From Diabrotica undecimpunctata (lineage: Eukaryota > Arthropoda > Insecta > Coleoptera > Chrysomelidae): a DNA stretch of 64,000 nucleotides. Under the pieces are notes generated by a model. It was not told the DNA's origin. It saw only the letters and a list, made by a program, of their open reading frames with translations, and ran no database searches. Shown piece after piece: positions 11,099-22,449 of this stretch. Within the stretch, counting starts at the first letter, position 1. Each line of letters opens with the position of its first letter. The stretch is from NCBI RefSeq assembly GCF_040954645.1, contig NC_092811.1, forward strand, positions 82,345,063 through 82,409,062, read 5' to 3'. The position numbers and the translations under genes were made by a program.

Positions 11099-12500
11099 TG
11101 TTATGATGTGTTTTTTGTTTGAATGATGAGCAATGAGTATTTTTAATAATATAATATATAGGGTTTTTATCGCGGTTCTCAAAGAATTAGCTTGTAAGTA
11201 GTTTTTTAAATTATCTTTATTATAACTATTATGAAACACACATATATATCTAACCTAGCCAATGTAAATTTAAAATAAACTATCTTTAAATTGATACTCT
11301 TATAAAACTAATTAAATTCTATAGACAATGTAAAATTTAAACAAACTATCTTCAAAATTGAAATTGTTATGACATTAACTAAATTATATTAACAAAATTT
11401 TGTACCTTTCTTTCACTGAATGCCTAAATGAACTGTTTTCCACTATATGTATTCTAATCACCACTGAATGTCTTCGTACTTCGGTTATCCTTGTTTTTGT
11501 GAAATTTCTTTTTCCAATTATCAGCTTCTACCAATTTAAGATATAGTTTTCTTCACCAGCATTTATACACCACCAGCAAACACCATTTATATTTATTCTT
11601 CTTTTCAATATACCAATATCCAATTATTATAAGTTGATTTATACTAATCTCCAATCATAATATAATTTTAATTCCTTCCAATGTCCATCCAATATTCTTC
11701 TAATATACTTTTATAATCTTCAATAATTATTTGTGTATAATTATAAATGTGCATTAAATATATGCATAATTTTTAATCTTCATTTAACTCACTATATTAA
11801 ACAATTGGACTATCTCCAACTAACTTTCATATTTCTTATTAAACTGCTTGACTGACTTACTAAAACTGTGAACAATTTACTTCACTCACTAATTGTGTCT
11901 ATCTTTTAACTTTCATAATAAACTGGCATGACTTCTGACTAAAAACTTCCAAAAACTGCCATCTTGAATCCAAATCACGGGTATTTATATCTTTTGGACA
12001 CTCCAGAACCATCTCGTAAGATATCATGTTCTATTTAGTTCTATTTAATACATGTCTGAATTTTCTGGAACAAACCATTTCGCAAACATGGCCATCTCCG
12101 GAGATCCAGAGAATTCCATTCTTTTCTATTAATAATTTTGTTGACATTTAGGCTTTTCAGATCAGAATAAACATTCAAATTAGTAACTAACACTCTAATT
12201 TAATAAAATACACATTTCAAACAATATAACCCCACTTATATTCGTAAAATTCTTAAAATGACACTTAGGAATGGAGGGTATAGTGTGTTGCCTAGTCACA
12301 TGGCTCACTTAAAAATATCTACAAAATCATAACTACTAAAATACAACTTTTTACAATTATTATATGCTAATTTCTTAAAATGCCCTCACATAAATAATTT
12401 TTATAAAATTCTCTAGTATATAACTTATTTAAAACAACCAAATATCTAATATTATGTAGTATATAACTTATAAATTATTTTCTATAAACCCTAATCGTAT

Positions 12501-12502
<2 letters not shown>
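11099..12502 (-). repeat. 5' LTR of the Ty3/gypsy element
   Basis: Direct repeat of 4066-5477 and the upstream LTR in the minus-strand sense, so it should hold the promoter. The edge at 12502 abuts (TA)n. Confidence 0.93.

Positions 12503-12530
<28 letters not shown>
12503..12530. repeat. (TA)n tract, right half
   Basis: Continuation of the tract at 4030-4065 on the other side of the LTR element. It lies 37 bp from the Penelope palindrome. Confidence 0.8.
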
Positions 12531-12533
<3 letters not shown>

Positions 12534-12566
12534 AAAAAAGAAGTACTTGTGACTCGTTTGGAACAA

Positions 12567-13398
12567 ATATATAACTGTTTTGGATGGGTTGGAGTCAATA
12601 ATAGGGCTATTGGTTAACTATTTTTTTAATCTCGAGCTTTCAATTGTGTTTACAATTATTATCAAGAGCTAAAAAAGACAAAATACTTACAAGGTTGAAC
12701 TAAAAAGAAAAAACAATTTTTGTTAACTTACCAAATAAAAATTAGTTTGGTAAGTAAAAAATCACTGCTTACATGTTCAAAATATTTTATATAAAAATGT
12801 TTTGATCTAACAAATGTTTCTCCGAAAATTTCTATAATTTTGAAAACATTTTTTTAATATAAAAATAATTGAATTTATAAATAAGTTCAAATAGCAACCA
12901 ATTACAAATAGCCTCAATGTCATAAATGCCAACATAAAATTTTTATTTTTGACAATTATATTGCCAAAAGTAAAACTTCGTTTAAACATTCTTTTTTGTT
13001 TAGTAACAAAAAGAAGAAGATTTATTCACCCTTGACAGATGTCTGAAAGAATGTGATAGATATATGGAGAATTGAATATGACATTTTACAATTTTTATAT
13101 ATAAATCATAAAGAAAGAATATAATTATATATTTTACTTAAATTTTGAATCTCAGATCTTTTGTTTAAACTCTTATCATTTTTGCTAATACAAACCATTT
13201 CCAAAAAAGTCCTTTTAAATTTATTACTTTCACTACATAAAATTTTAATGTTATCAAAATCCATAATATGGTCTTTATCGATTACATGTTCTGCCAAAGC
13301 ACAAGATGGTTTTTTAATTCTGCAATCACTTTTGTGAGAAATAATGCGATTTGAAAGATTTCTTCCGGTCTCACCAACATATTCAGCCTCACACTGAG
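12567..13398 (-). repeat. Left arm of the Penelope palindrome
   Basis: Reverse complement of 13914-14745. It holds a duplicate GIY-YIG coding end (minus, down to about 13126) and a duplicate of the 60-codon frame at 12807-12989. The encoded residues are the same as in the right arm. Confidence 0.9.
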
Positions 13399-13405
13399 CC
13401 TTGAC

Positions 13406-14206
13406 ATGAGAATTGTAAGAAATACAGACAATATGTTGAAAACCAAATGGTTCAGAAAACCCATATGTAGTAATAGATTTATAAGCTATTACTCTCACCA
13501 TCCAAATAAGATGAAAATGAACCTTATAACAGGATTAAAAGAACGTGTTTTAAAACTTTCTCATCCAGATTATCTACAGGAAGATCTTCAGTTATTAAAA
13601 AATATTCTAATTGAAAACTCTTATCCTCCAGATATGCTACATAGGATGCTTTTTTCTAATATTGGTAATATAAATAATTTAACACCATTTTTTGCTCAAT
13701 CTCAAAACATTGTATCTAACAATCAGAACATCTATTATCATTCACTACCTTTTATACCATCATTAACACCTAAATTAATACAAACACTAAAGGTTATTGA
13801 CAATATAAAAATAGCAACAAAGAACATCAAAACTATTTCATCTTTATATTCTAAAACTAAATATCCTATAGACAAATTTGAAAAAACGAATTTAGTATAC
13901 AGCATTAGTTGTACTCAGTGTGAGGCTGAATATGTTGGTGAGACCGGAAGAAATCTTTCAAATCGCATTATTTCTCACAAAAGTGATTGCAGAATTAAAA
14001 AACCATCTTGTGCTTTGGCAGAACATGTAATCGATAAAGACCATATTATGGATTTTGATAACATTAAAATTTTATGTAGTGAAAGTAATAAATTTAAAAG
14101 GACTTTTTTGGAAATGGTTTGTATTAGCAAAAATGATAAGAGTTTAAACAAAAGATCTGAGATTCAAAATTTAAGTAAAATATATAATTATATTCTTTCT
14201 TTATGA
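13406..14206 (+). CDS. Penelope-like protein, C-terminal part with GIY-YIG endonuclease (5' truncated)
   Basis: 266 codons with no stop. The first part (KTKWFRKPICSNRFISYYS, HPNKMKM) matches the end of a Penelope reverse transcriptase, where a W-[FY]-R-K motif and a basic stretch follow the catalytic domain. The second part is the GIY-YIG nuclease: LVYSISCTQCEAEYVGETGRNL, then NRIISHKSD and a Glu in FLEMVCIS. The catalytic RT motif (YxDD) is missing, because the element is truncated at or before 13399. The start at 13406 is simply the first ATG of a truncated frame and is not a natural start. Confidence 0.85.
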   Translation: MRIVRNTDNMLKTKWFRKPICSNRFISYYSHHPNKMKMNLITGLKERVLKLSHPDYLQEDLQLLKNILIENSYPPDMLHRMLFSNIGNINNLTPFFAQSQNIVSNNQNIYYHSLPFIPSLTPKLIQTLKVIDNIKIATKNIKTISSLYSKTKYPIDKFEKTNLVYSISCTQCEAEYVGETGRNLSNRIISHKSDCRIKKPSCALAEHVIDKDHIMDFDNIKILCSESNKFKRTFLEMVCISKNDKSLNKRSEIQNLSKIYNYILSL

Positions 14207-14737
14207 TTTATATATAAAAATTGTAAAATGTCATATTCAATTCTCCATATATCTATCACATTCTTTCAGACATCTGTCAAGGGTGAATAAATCTTCTTCT
14301 TTTTGTTACTAAACAAAAAAGAATGTTTAAACGAAGTTTTACTTTTGGCAATATAATTGTCAAAAATAAAAATTTTATGTTGGCATTTATGACATTGAGG
14401 CTATTTGTAATTGGTTGCTATTTGAACTTATTTATAAATTCAATTATTTTTATATTAAAAAAATGTTTTCAAAATTATAGAAATTTTCGGAGAAACATTT
14501 GTTAGATCAAAACATTTTTATATAAAATATTTTGAACATGTAAGCAGTGATTTTTTACTTACCAAACTAATTTTTATTTGGTAAGTTAACAAAAATTGTT
14601 TTTTCTTTTTAGTTCAACCTTGTAAGTATTTTGTCTTTTTTAGCTCTTGATAATAATTGTAAACACAATTGAAAGCTCGAGATTAAAAAAATAGTTAACC
14701 AATAGCCCTATTATTGACTCCAACCCATCCAAAACAG

Positions 14738-14745
<8 letters not shown>
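13914..14745 (+). repeat. Right arm of the Penelope palindrome
   Basis: Inverted copy of 12567-13398. It contains the GIY-YIG coding end and about 540 bp of 3' untranslated sequence that includes an unremarkable 60-codon frame (14323-14505). Confidence 0.9.
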
Positions 14746-14805
<60 letters not shown>

Positions 14806-14822
14806 TTATATATATATATATT

Positions 14823-14882
<60 letters not shown>
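14738..14882. repeat. (TA)n tract with TTTATA interruptions
   Basis: About 145 bp of TA units, abutting the palindrome. Peptides of repeating Tyr-Ile from this and similar tracts are not genes. Confidence 0.95.
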
Positions 14883-14891
<9 letters not shown>

Positions 14892-15292
14892 TACATTTGT
14901 TTACCATACCGTGTGGTTTTATTGTACCTACGTATGTACTCCAATAATTATTGAACCCTTATTTACGTTCTGATTTAATAACAAATTATAGTGCTTAATT
15001 GATTTAGGATATTGTCAACGTATTTTCCAATTTAGAGGTTCAAAGAGTTATTAAGTAAATAATTTCAATGACATGGTGGCTCAATAGATTTCGATTGATT
15101 TCGTTTGGGGTAATTCAGTGCCAAATTAGTTAGTACGATTCGTATTTGAATGACTTTTATATGGAATTATTACGCGTAATATTGCGTAATCCCTTAAAGA
15201 TGCTTCTTTTTAAATAGGTTACGTTTTGAAGTCGTTTAATATTATTTAGTTATATTTAGATTGGATATGTTAGGAAAATCTTTTATGTAATA

Positions 15293-15296
<4 letters not shown>
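14883..15296. other. No feature seen
   Basis: AT-rich sequence with no open frame and no repeat recognised. Confidence 0.4.
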
Positions 15297-15361
<65 letters not shown>

Positions 15362-15378
15362 ATATATATGTATATTTA
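15297..15378. repeat. (TA)n tract
   Basis: About 60 bp of pure TA, then a TG/TA mixed edge. Confidence 0.95.
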
Positions 15379-15895
15379 TACATATTATGTATATATACAG
15401 TCCATCTAATTTACTTACCGTTGCACGTCATTATCATTGACAGAGATCGAAGGTGACATAGTTGCCAAAGTATAAAAAAATCCTGAATCCATTTTAAATC
15501 AAATAGGTCACATAATTATTGCAAAAGTGGATTATACAACAAAACAAATTAATATTTAATGTAAATAAATAGAAACAAAACAAGAGTTAGGAAATAATCT
15601 TGTTTAAAACAATTTGAGCTGCTTGTATGCGTCGTAAAAAGATGTAAAATGGAATACTTAAACAAAAACAACACTTTTTTCATTACTTATTAACATTAGT
15701 CAACACCGCAACTGTCAAATAAGTGTTACCAATTTATGCCAAAATATCATCTTCTTTCGATTACAGTTACAGTGTGTTCCGAACAAATTTTTTTCATAAA
15801 AACGCTTTATAATGCATTTATACAAATTAAATGAAACATATTGTGTATTTTTTTAAGTTAACATTAATAGAAATCTTTAGATATTATTTCTACGC

Positions 15896-15897
<2 letters not shown>
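15379..15897. other. No gene seen
   Basis: Single-copy-looking AT-rich sequence between two (TA)n tracts. No coding or terminal repeat was recognised. Confidence 0.4.

Positions 15898-15990
<93 letters not shown>
15898..15990. repeat. (TA)n tract
   Basis: About 80 bp of TA. A hammerhead-like motif lies about 75 bp beyond its right edge on the minus strand. Confidence 0.95.
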
Positions 15991-15991
<1 letters not shown>

Positions 15992-16067
15992 GTATTTAGT
16001 AATCTAAAGGATTCAACTAGTGAATCAGAGGTTTAATCGGTCATTCAGGTTGGCAAATAAAAAAAGA

Positions 16068-16135
16068 AGTCAACTACTTCATAAGTTTATCGAAGACGTT
16101 TCGCTTAATATTTCTAAAGCTTCATCAGTTCTCTA
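16068..16135 (-). ncRNA. Hammerhead-ribozyme-like motif
   Basis: In the minus-strand sense CTGATGA (complement of 16122-16128) is followed by a GCTT...AAGC stem and then GAAAC (complement of 16098-16102), GTCTTC and a GAAG pairing. This matches the copy near 3850 in boxes and in order. Its downstream side (lower coordinates) also leads into (TA)n. Probably the terminal repeat of a Penelope-like element; activity unproven. Confidence 0.5.
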
Positions 16136-16306
16136 AAATATAACAGATGAAATAGAGTTTATAAGAAATACAGATGTTTATAGTTCATAACTTACAACTC
16201 AATATGTAGTATATTATCGATGTTATTATATCTCTACTATAAACTTTGCTCATTATTTAAAACTAACTTAACAAAAAAAAAAACAAAACAAAAAACACAC
16301 ATATAC

Positions 16307-16307
<1 letters not shown>

Positions 16308-16400
<93 letters not shown>
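16308..16400. repeat. (TA)n tract
   Basis: About 90 bp of TA. A second hammerhead-like core follows within about 70 bp. Confidence 0.95.
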
Positions 16401-16404
<4 letters not shown>

Positions 16405-16449
16405 CGTTCAAATTATCGGGTAAAGTGGTCTGTAATAAAAATCTTTCTT

Positions 16450-16505
16450 GTTTCTTAATTACTCAATATTTCGCCATTTATTTAACAGCTTCTTCAGGAG
16501 TAAAC
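16450..16505 (-). ncRNA. Hammerhead-like core, diverged
   Basis: In the minus-strand sense CTGAAGA (complement of 16491-16497) is followed by 18 nt and then GAAAT (complement of 16468-16472). Box 1 agrees with CTGANGA and box 2 with GAAA, but stem II is weak. Its place beside (TA)n is the same as in the other copies. Confidence 0.35.
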
Positions 16506-16878
16506 TAAAACAATTTGAACATTACAAAAAATGGCGTACAAATACATTTTAAAACACTTATAGAATTTAAAAGATTTTGCAAATAAAAAATGACATTGAA
16601 GTATTTGAAATATTGAATGTCAAGATTAAATTGTCTTAAGCACGTTCGTTACAGCTATACGATAAAAAATTAAAATTATTTCAAATGTAAAAATAAAAAT
16701 AACAATAAAAGAAAAATTAGAAGAATAATATTTCTTTGATGAATTATTAAGGTTAGTTGTTATTAAGATGAATGTTGGCTATTTTGAATATTTATAAATT
16801 TTGTTCAATATGTTACAATATAAATATGTTACTTAACTGTCCAGTGTCCGTTTTATAATTTTTATATCGAAATAATCA

Positions 16879-16885
<7 letters not shown>

Positions 16886-16967
<82 letters not shown>
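16886..16967. repeat. (TA)n tract
   Basis: About 80 bp of TA, followed about 90 bp to the right by a decayed hammerhead-like motif. Confidence 0.95.
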
Positions 16968-16971
<4 letters not shown>

Positions 16972-17044
16972 AAGTAAGTTCCAAAAAAATTAATCTTTTG
17001 GTTACGAGGATATCGGTCAAAGGAGAAATAATACCATTCCATTC

Positions 17045-17095
17045 CTATATTTGAAGACGCTTCGCTTATTTGATTTACAAGCTTCATTAGTTCAA
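17045..17095 (-). ncRNA. Decayed hammerhead-like motif
   Basis: In the minus-strand sense CTAATGA, a GCTT...AAGC stem and GAAGC replace CTGATGA and GAAAC. The layout matches the motif at 16068-16135, but both core boxes are mutated, so this copy should be dead. Confidence 0.35.
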
Positions 17096-17099
17096 TCTA

Positions 17100-18400
17100 A
17101 AAGAATACAAAAGTGGTAGGTAAGAATATAAAAAAACATGGAAAATAACTTACGAATGGTGAGTGAAGAAAGTTAAGGTATAACAGATATTGATCGATCT
17201 CGAATATGTATAGTAAACACGCACGGAAAATGAACATAGGGTTTAATGGAAAGATTTTAAGTATAATCCTAAAAGAAATATGACAAAAAGAAAAAAAATT
17301 AAAGAAGCAGCTCTCATTATCCTAAATGAGACCAATTGCGACGCAAATTTCTTGGCAAAATGCAGTAGGATTTGGTTACCCATATTAAAAGAGGAAATCA
17401 ATAAGAAGAAAATACTACTATCAGTAGTAAGTAAGTCAATAACATATCGCTTATGCACAAGAAAAGTGTCAAAATTTTGGTCAAATCGAGTTAAATACAC
17501 ACAAAAATCGAAGAAAACGGCGAATTTTATGAACGTAGTGTCATAACTAAACTCCCAATAGTTTCCGCGAGATGGGAGGGAATATCGCTTTGCCAGTGTA
17601 AAGGTCGGATGGTTCGTCTATTGATGTATCGACATAATTCAGTTGAGTGCGAGACGTTGTCGGGGTAGTACATGATTTTTTTTTAGTAAACCGTCACATT
17701 TAAAATTTCTAATAATTTGCTCTGAGCCTTGTTTCTAGTATTTTCTTGAAAAGTGACATATTAAAATTGTAACAGTTTGTTTTAAAATTATGCTTATAAA
17801 ATATAAATCTAACTAAAATATATCACTTTTCTTAATAACAATTACGTGCTCATTTTTATTACTTTATGTCTCAAAGTGACACGTATTTGCATAAATAGGA
17901 CGATCTGGTATATGTAAATGATTTATTAGGGACAATTGCCTTAACGTTACAATCCCAACGACATTTACTTTATTTAATGACAAAAGAATGTAAAACCGTT
18001 TATTATTTGTAGACTCTTTATAATGGAGAGAAAAAGTAATCGAGTAATGATGTTATAAAGGTTGGCAAAGTCCGCTGTGGACACAGAAGAGTCACATACA
18101 TAGCACTGGCAAGTTGTAAAAGATAATAAGTCTAGTCACCTAAAGGAAGTCCCTCTTCCTAGTGAAATGGAGACTGTAAACATCAAGGCCAACAGATGAA
18201 TAGATAGTCAAGACTTTCAAGCATTACATTTAATATCATTCAATGAACCTAGTCAGCACACTTACAATAGGTATATGGAAATGGAGGCTGATAATGTTAA
18301 GATCGATGCTACGATAGCTCTAGAAGTCTTAGAAGACTAAAAATGTAAACATGGACATTGCTGTTCATATGGAAGTTGAAGGTTAGTTTCAGTTATTCGT
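17100..18400. other. No confident gene
   Basis: An 88-codon frame at 17280-17546 (+) begins KRKKIKEAALIILNET. It loosely recalls the tail of some Penelope proteins, but without a second landmark I do not assign it. The rest is AT-rich and without frames. Confidence 0.25.
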
Positions 18401-18709
18401 TTTAGTTGTTCGAGACAGACTAAAGATCTGATTGCTCTTGCTTATCAATAGAAAAAACCTAATTTTGTGTTAACTATTTTAGAAGGTGAGCTTGTTAAGT
18501 TTGGTTCTCTTATGACAATATAAATTCGAGTGAATCGATAAAACCCATTACCAGTAAGTCTGTAGAAACTGATCCTGAGCACATCTGTACTGCTGTCACT
18601 GTTAAAGGTAAAGATTACATTAAGCGATTTACAATTGTTTAAAATCTGTTGAAAGTTTTACTGCTCTTGATTAACCATGGAATAAAATTAATTTTAATTT
18701 ATTTATTTC

Positions 18710-20720
18710 AGAAGGTGTGTTTGTTGAGGCTAATACTAAAGGAGAAGCAGAAAATGAGGCTAAAAGTGACAAGGAACCTGAGCATGGTACCTTGGAGTCT
18801 ATTTTGGAAGAACATTCAAGCATGGTAGAAAGAAGCCATGAAAGTTCGGAAGAAGATGCTTTTGCAACTGATGGTGACGATGATTGTAATTTTTTACCCG
18901 ATGAAAATAAAACAATCAACATGCGAAAGAGACCTAATGTCAAGAAGATTAAATCTGATCCAGAAAAATGGCACAAAAAGATCGCGAAAGAAAGAAGGAA
19001 CCTGGAAGGAAGGATTGGTGTACACATCAACTTCCTCGAAGAAAAAGAAGATTGCTCCAATGAAAACGGACCAAGCCTGCCGTAGATGCAAGTTTCGGTG
19101 TATTAATAAGTTCAGCGAAAAGGAACGAGCAGCTATCTTTGCAGATTACTGGAAGCTAGGAGACCTTCAACGGCAAAGAGATTTTCTTGGGCAATGTATG
19201 GACAGTATAGAGCGTGGAAAATACTATTACGTGTGTGTCAAAGATGACGGTTCTCTAAACCAACTGAGGGGTGGAAACCACGCTTTTATTTCAAGAAGAA
19301 TGGTGAAAAGCTACAGGGATGGAAACCTTTCTTTCGAAACACTCTTGGCATTAATGATATATCAATATGAACTGTTATCAGCAAAATGTCAAAAACGTCT
19401 GCTGGTATAGATATAGAGGGTGGAAAACGTGGGAAGCACGGAAATTATGACCACAGTGTCGAAGGGGGGTAAAGGGTAAAGGGGAGTCAGGGAACACATA
19501 AAATCTATTCCTCGGATTAAAAGCCACTACTGCCGAAAATATGCAACAAGAAAATTCATCTGTGGTAGAAAAACTGTAGCGTACTTACACAGGGATTATG
19601 TAGCTGGAATGAAAGAACAGGAGAAGATATTTGCAAATTACCTAATGTATAATAATATTTTTAAAACGGAATGCAACATTTCCTTTTTTGTTCCTAAGAA
19701 AGACCAGTGTGAGCAGTGCGTAGGCTACGAAAATTGGATTGGAGAAGAAAAAGAAGCATTAAGACCTCATACGAGCAACATATACTCGAAAATGGAAATG
19801 GCATGAAAAAGTGACGAAAATGTGCATGTAGCTTACGACTTACAAGCAATCCTTCCATGCACACAGGGCGATGTGTCAGGATTTTATTACGTGTGTACGT
19901 CTGCGTACAACTTCAGAGTATATGACTTAAAAAATGATGAAGTAAGCTACTTCGTGTAGCATGAAGGGGAAGGCCAACGTGGAGTAAATGAACTTGGGAC
20001 TTGCATTTATATTTATCTACAAAGTTTAAATGTAAAAGGTCAACAACTTAAATGTAATATTTTACACAGACACCTGTTTTGGGCAACACAAAATCTATCC
20101 AATGTTTAACTTATATAAATATGTGGTGGATAACTTACCGTATTTAAAGTCTATAACCCATAAATTTCTCATAAAGAGCCATACCGAAAATAAAGGAGAT
20201 TTTGCCCATTTATGCATTGAAAAGAAAGTAAAGCTGTTTCGAAAAGTATCACCAATGATATATAAAAATAGAAAAGAAAAATTTACAAGTTTTCGTAATG
20301 AGGGTTAAGGACTTTTTAAACTTAAAGTCAATGCCTGATGTGGATCCACAAGGGATTATAAAAATTCTAGACTTCTGCATTATTCATTTAACAACTGAAA
20401 AAGTAGAATGCACACCAATGAAACGAAGAACCAAAAGAAAAGTCAAAGTGATATTAAGAGCATATCCCAAAAAACCAAAAATAAATGAAAAGAGAAGACT
20501 GGGATTATGTCTCTATTTGAAAATGTCTTATGTCTACAAAACCTTCCCATTCTTTTTACATGACACTGTTGACCAGAACAAGAAAAATATTAAGTAATTT
20601 ACCGTCAATAAGTGCAGGTTTTAAAAACCATTCCGAGGCACCATACTGCCAAGGTTCTAAAGGTTCTACAGTAAATTCTTATTGTATAGAGCTAGCAGTT
20701 GAAATTAAAAAACCGACGTG
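18710..20720 (+). pseudogene. Second Sola-like DDD transposase, broken and diverged
   Basis: The pieces run 18717-19085, 18838-19410, 19609-19806, 19807-20100 and 20102-20597, in changing frames. An acidic N-terminal part follows a splice acceptor (TTTATTTATTTCAG at about 18713). Then come a Cys cluster (CRRCKFRC), FADYWKLGD and a first Asp in AYDLQAILPC (about 19838). The second Asp is in FYTDTCFGQHK (about 20070) and the third in HTENKGDFAH. The same landmarks occur in order in the element at 48-3081, but the protein sequences are well apart, so the two are different families of one superfamily. Stops at 19410 and 19803 and several frameshifts disable it. I found no inverted ends. Exons further upstream (donor-like GGTTAGT near 18384) are possible. 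Confidence 0.55.
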
Positions 20721-20859
20721 ACATTAAAATGGGAATATCTCAGAAGTAGTTTTTTTTTGAAATGTGAAACTTTTCTCGTGTATAAGTGATATCGAGAATA
20801 CATCATTTAAGCTTTTTAAATAACATGCATACAAAATCAAAGTAGGTATGGTGTTTATT

Positions 20860-21260
20860 GAAAGTTAACTAAATATAAGACCAAATACTTCATTGTAAGA
20901 CCATTTCGGAATAGCAATATAAGGTTTTTTCCCTGTTTTTCCCCATTATTTACTATGGTATCACTAACAGAAATGTTATCACTATGTCATCATTGCATGC
21001 GGTTGTTGTTACAAAGAGGAATCACACGCTATATTTTTTCTGACAGGTATTCTCAAGTTAAAGTTGATTTCATGTAATCGAATAAACTATCTTACAATAA
21101 ATTCATCCCAGGAACGCAACTTAACAATATTAGCAATATCATTTTAAAGTCGTCTATTAGAAAAATTATATCATTATTAAAACAATTTTTCACCAAGTAT
21201 CAAAAAACAAAATTTGTTTAATTTATTAATGTTTTGTATTTTAAGAACGATTTGGGGAAA
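20860..21260 (+). repeat. Dispersed repeat, copy 1
   Basis: Matches the reverse complement of about 31985-32480 over some 400 bp, with scattered differences. Shared anchors include CTCAAGTTAAAGTTGATTTC, the segment around AGGAACGCAACTT and AAACAAAATTTGTTTAATTT. It is non-coding. The family is unknown; the other copy ends in a hammerhead-like remnant, so a link to Penelope elements is possible. Confidence 0.6.
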
Positions 21261-22440
21261 CGTTGCGCGATTTTGGTCGTTTCTTATGATTCTCATAAGA
21301 TCAATCAAATTTATAACTTTCATTGACCAGTCGCTATGAAATTTTTATTGTTAAATCCTAATCTTTAAAACCTATAGTATCAAATATGATTAAAAAACGC
21401 TGAATTTAAACTTTTACATTACCAACGATCTAAAATGTTTAAAACTTGGTTATCTAAATTTCTGCTAAATTAGATCTAACAGTTTAAATTCTGCGTTTTT
21501 AGGTATATTTAAAATTGTCCCATATTTGTTGCCAATACTCAAAACGTCATTTTATAAGTCTTGAAGATTAGACTCTAATAATAAAAAATTTACGACGACT
21601 GATACGAAAGTGATCTCATGATAATCGTTAAAAATGATCAAACTCGCGCAACGTTTCTTTATGAATAATTTTTTCAAATCTGTCTTTATTTGCGGCAAAA
21701 TACAAAAATTGCATACGAAAGATGCACTCTTCAATTTAAAAATATTTTTATTTTTAAAAATTTTTAAAAATATTAATTTGATAGGACACTAACTAATATT
21801 TAAAATCGCCGATCGCTTCAACCGTTGTCTCTGAGATAACGATTTATTCTATACAAGAAGTGATAATAGACGTTTTTCTCAGCTACATTTTTAAATTGTT
21901 TTTTTACATATACCGACAGATTCTTGATAAATCGACTTTTTCCGTTTTCTCCGTTCTAGGGGGAAGCCGGGAGGTAAAAGTTCCTTTTTGCCTTTTCTTG
22001 AGGTATTAAAATTGACATTATGAGCAAAATTCAGCTTATTCGTATAACTTTTAGAGATCAAATATCTGACGGAGACTGGCCTAATTAAGCTAGAACGTAT
22101 ATATTCGAATCGGACAACTTCTTCAATATTTTGTTGTCTCTATACCGAAATAGTTGATATTAATTGATAAAAATCACAGTGGAGTAAAGTTATTATATTT
22201 CGGTGAGTAAAATTTAATTTTATTTGCATTTACTGACATAAAAACATTCACAACACTTCATTTAGTAAACGACTTTTCGCTCCTCTTATCATTAGTTAGT
22301 ACGGTACAATAAATATATACCTATTATTGGAAAAACTACCTGTTGAATGAGTAATTACTGGTTGCTAAACGTAATATTCACCAATAGAAGACAAAACTAA
22401 AAAGATTTCCAGGGTTGCTTTTGACTACGAGGGCACCCCA
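21261..22440. other. No gene seen; may include the I-element 5' UTR
   Basis: No open frame of note. The last 100-200 bp before 22450 may be the 5' untranslated region of the I-clade element, but its left boundary is not visible. Confidence 0.3.
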
Positions 22441-22449
22441 AATAATAAT

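Larger units (their letters stand above)
4066..12502 (-). mobile_element. Ty3/gypsy LTR retrotransposon, near-intact and recent
   Basis: Two direct repeats of 1412 bp (4066-5477) and 1404 bp (11099-12502) bracket gag and pol, both read on the minus strand. In that sense each LTR begins TGATACGATT and ends CATCATAACA. In a manual comparison the LTRs differ by only about three substitutions and one 8-bp indel near 4965, so the insertion is very young. The order protease, reverse transcriptase, RNase H, integrase identifies Ty3/gypsy. There is no third (envelope) reading frame in 5478-6074. The target is a (TA)n array, so the duplication cannot be sized. Gag and pol are each uninterrupted, so this copy may be functional. 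Confidence 0.93.
12567..14745 (+). mobile_element. Penelope-like retroelement in palindromic (fold-back) form
   Basis: Two 832-bp arms, 12567-13398 and 13914-14745, are inverted copies of each other with no length difference. A 515-bp spacer (13399-13913) occurs once. The right arm and spacer form a continuous plus-strand reading frame for the C-terminal part of a Penelope protein with a GIY-YIG endonuclease. The left arm repeats the end of that frame backwards. Penelope elements are known for 5' truncation, inverted or tandem copies and complex terminal repeats, which fits. The right arm ends in a long (TA)n tract. Confidence 0.85.

Noticed and set aside
14714..17087. Open frames made of repeating Tyr-Ile in (TA)n tracts
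   Set aside because: They exist only because TA repeats contain no stop in some frames; there is no other coding signal.
17280..17546. 88-codon plus-strand frame resembling a Penelope tail
   Set aside because: The resemblance rests on one short stretch; the nearby hammerhead-like motif is on the other strand.
18717..20597. Host gene with acidic N terminus
   Set aside because: The motifs match the Sola-like transposase at 48-3081, and the frames are broken.
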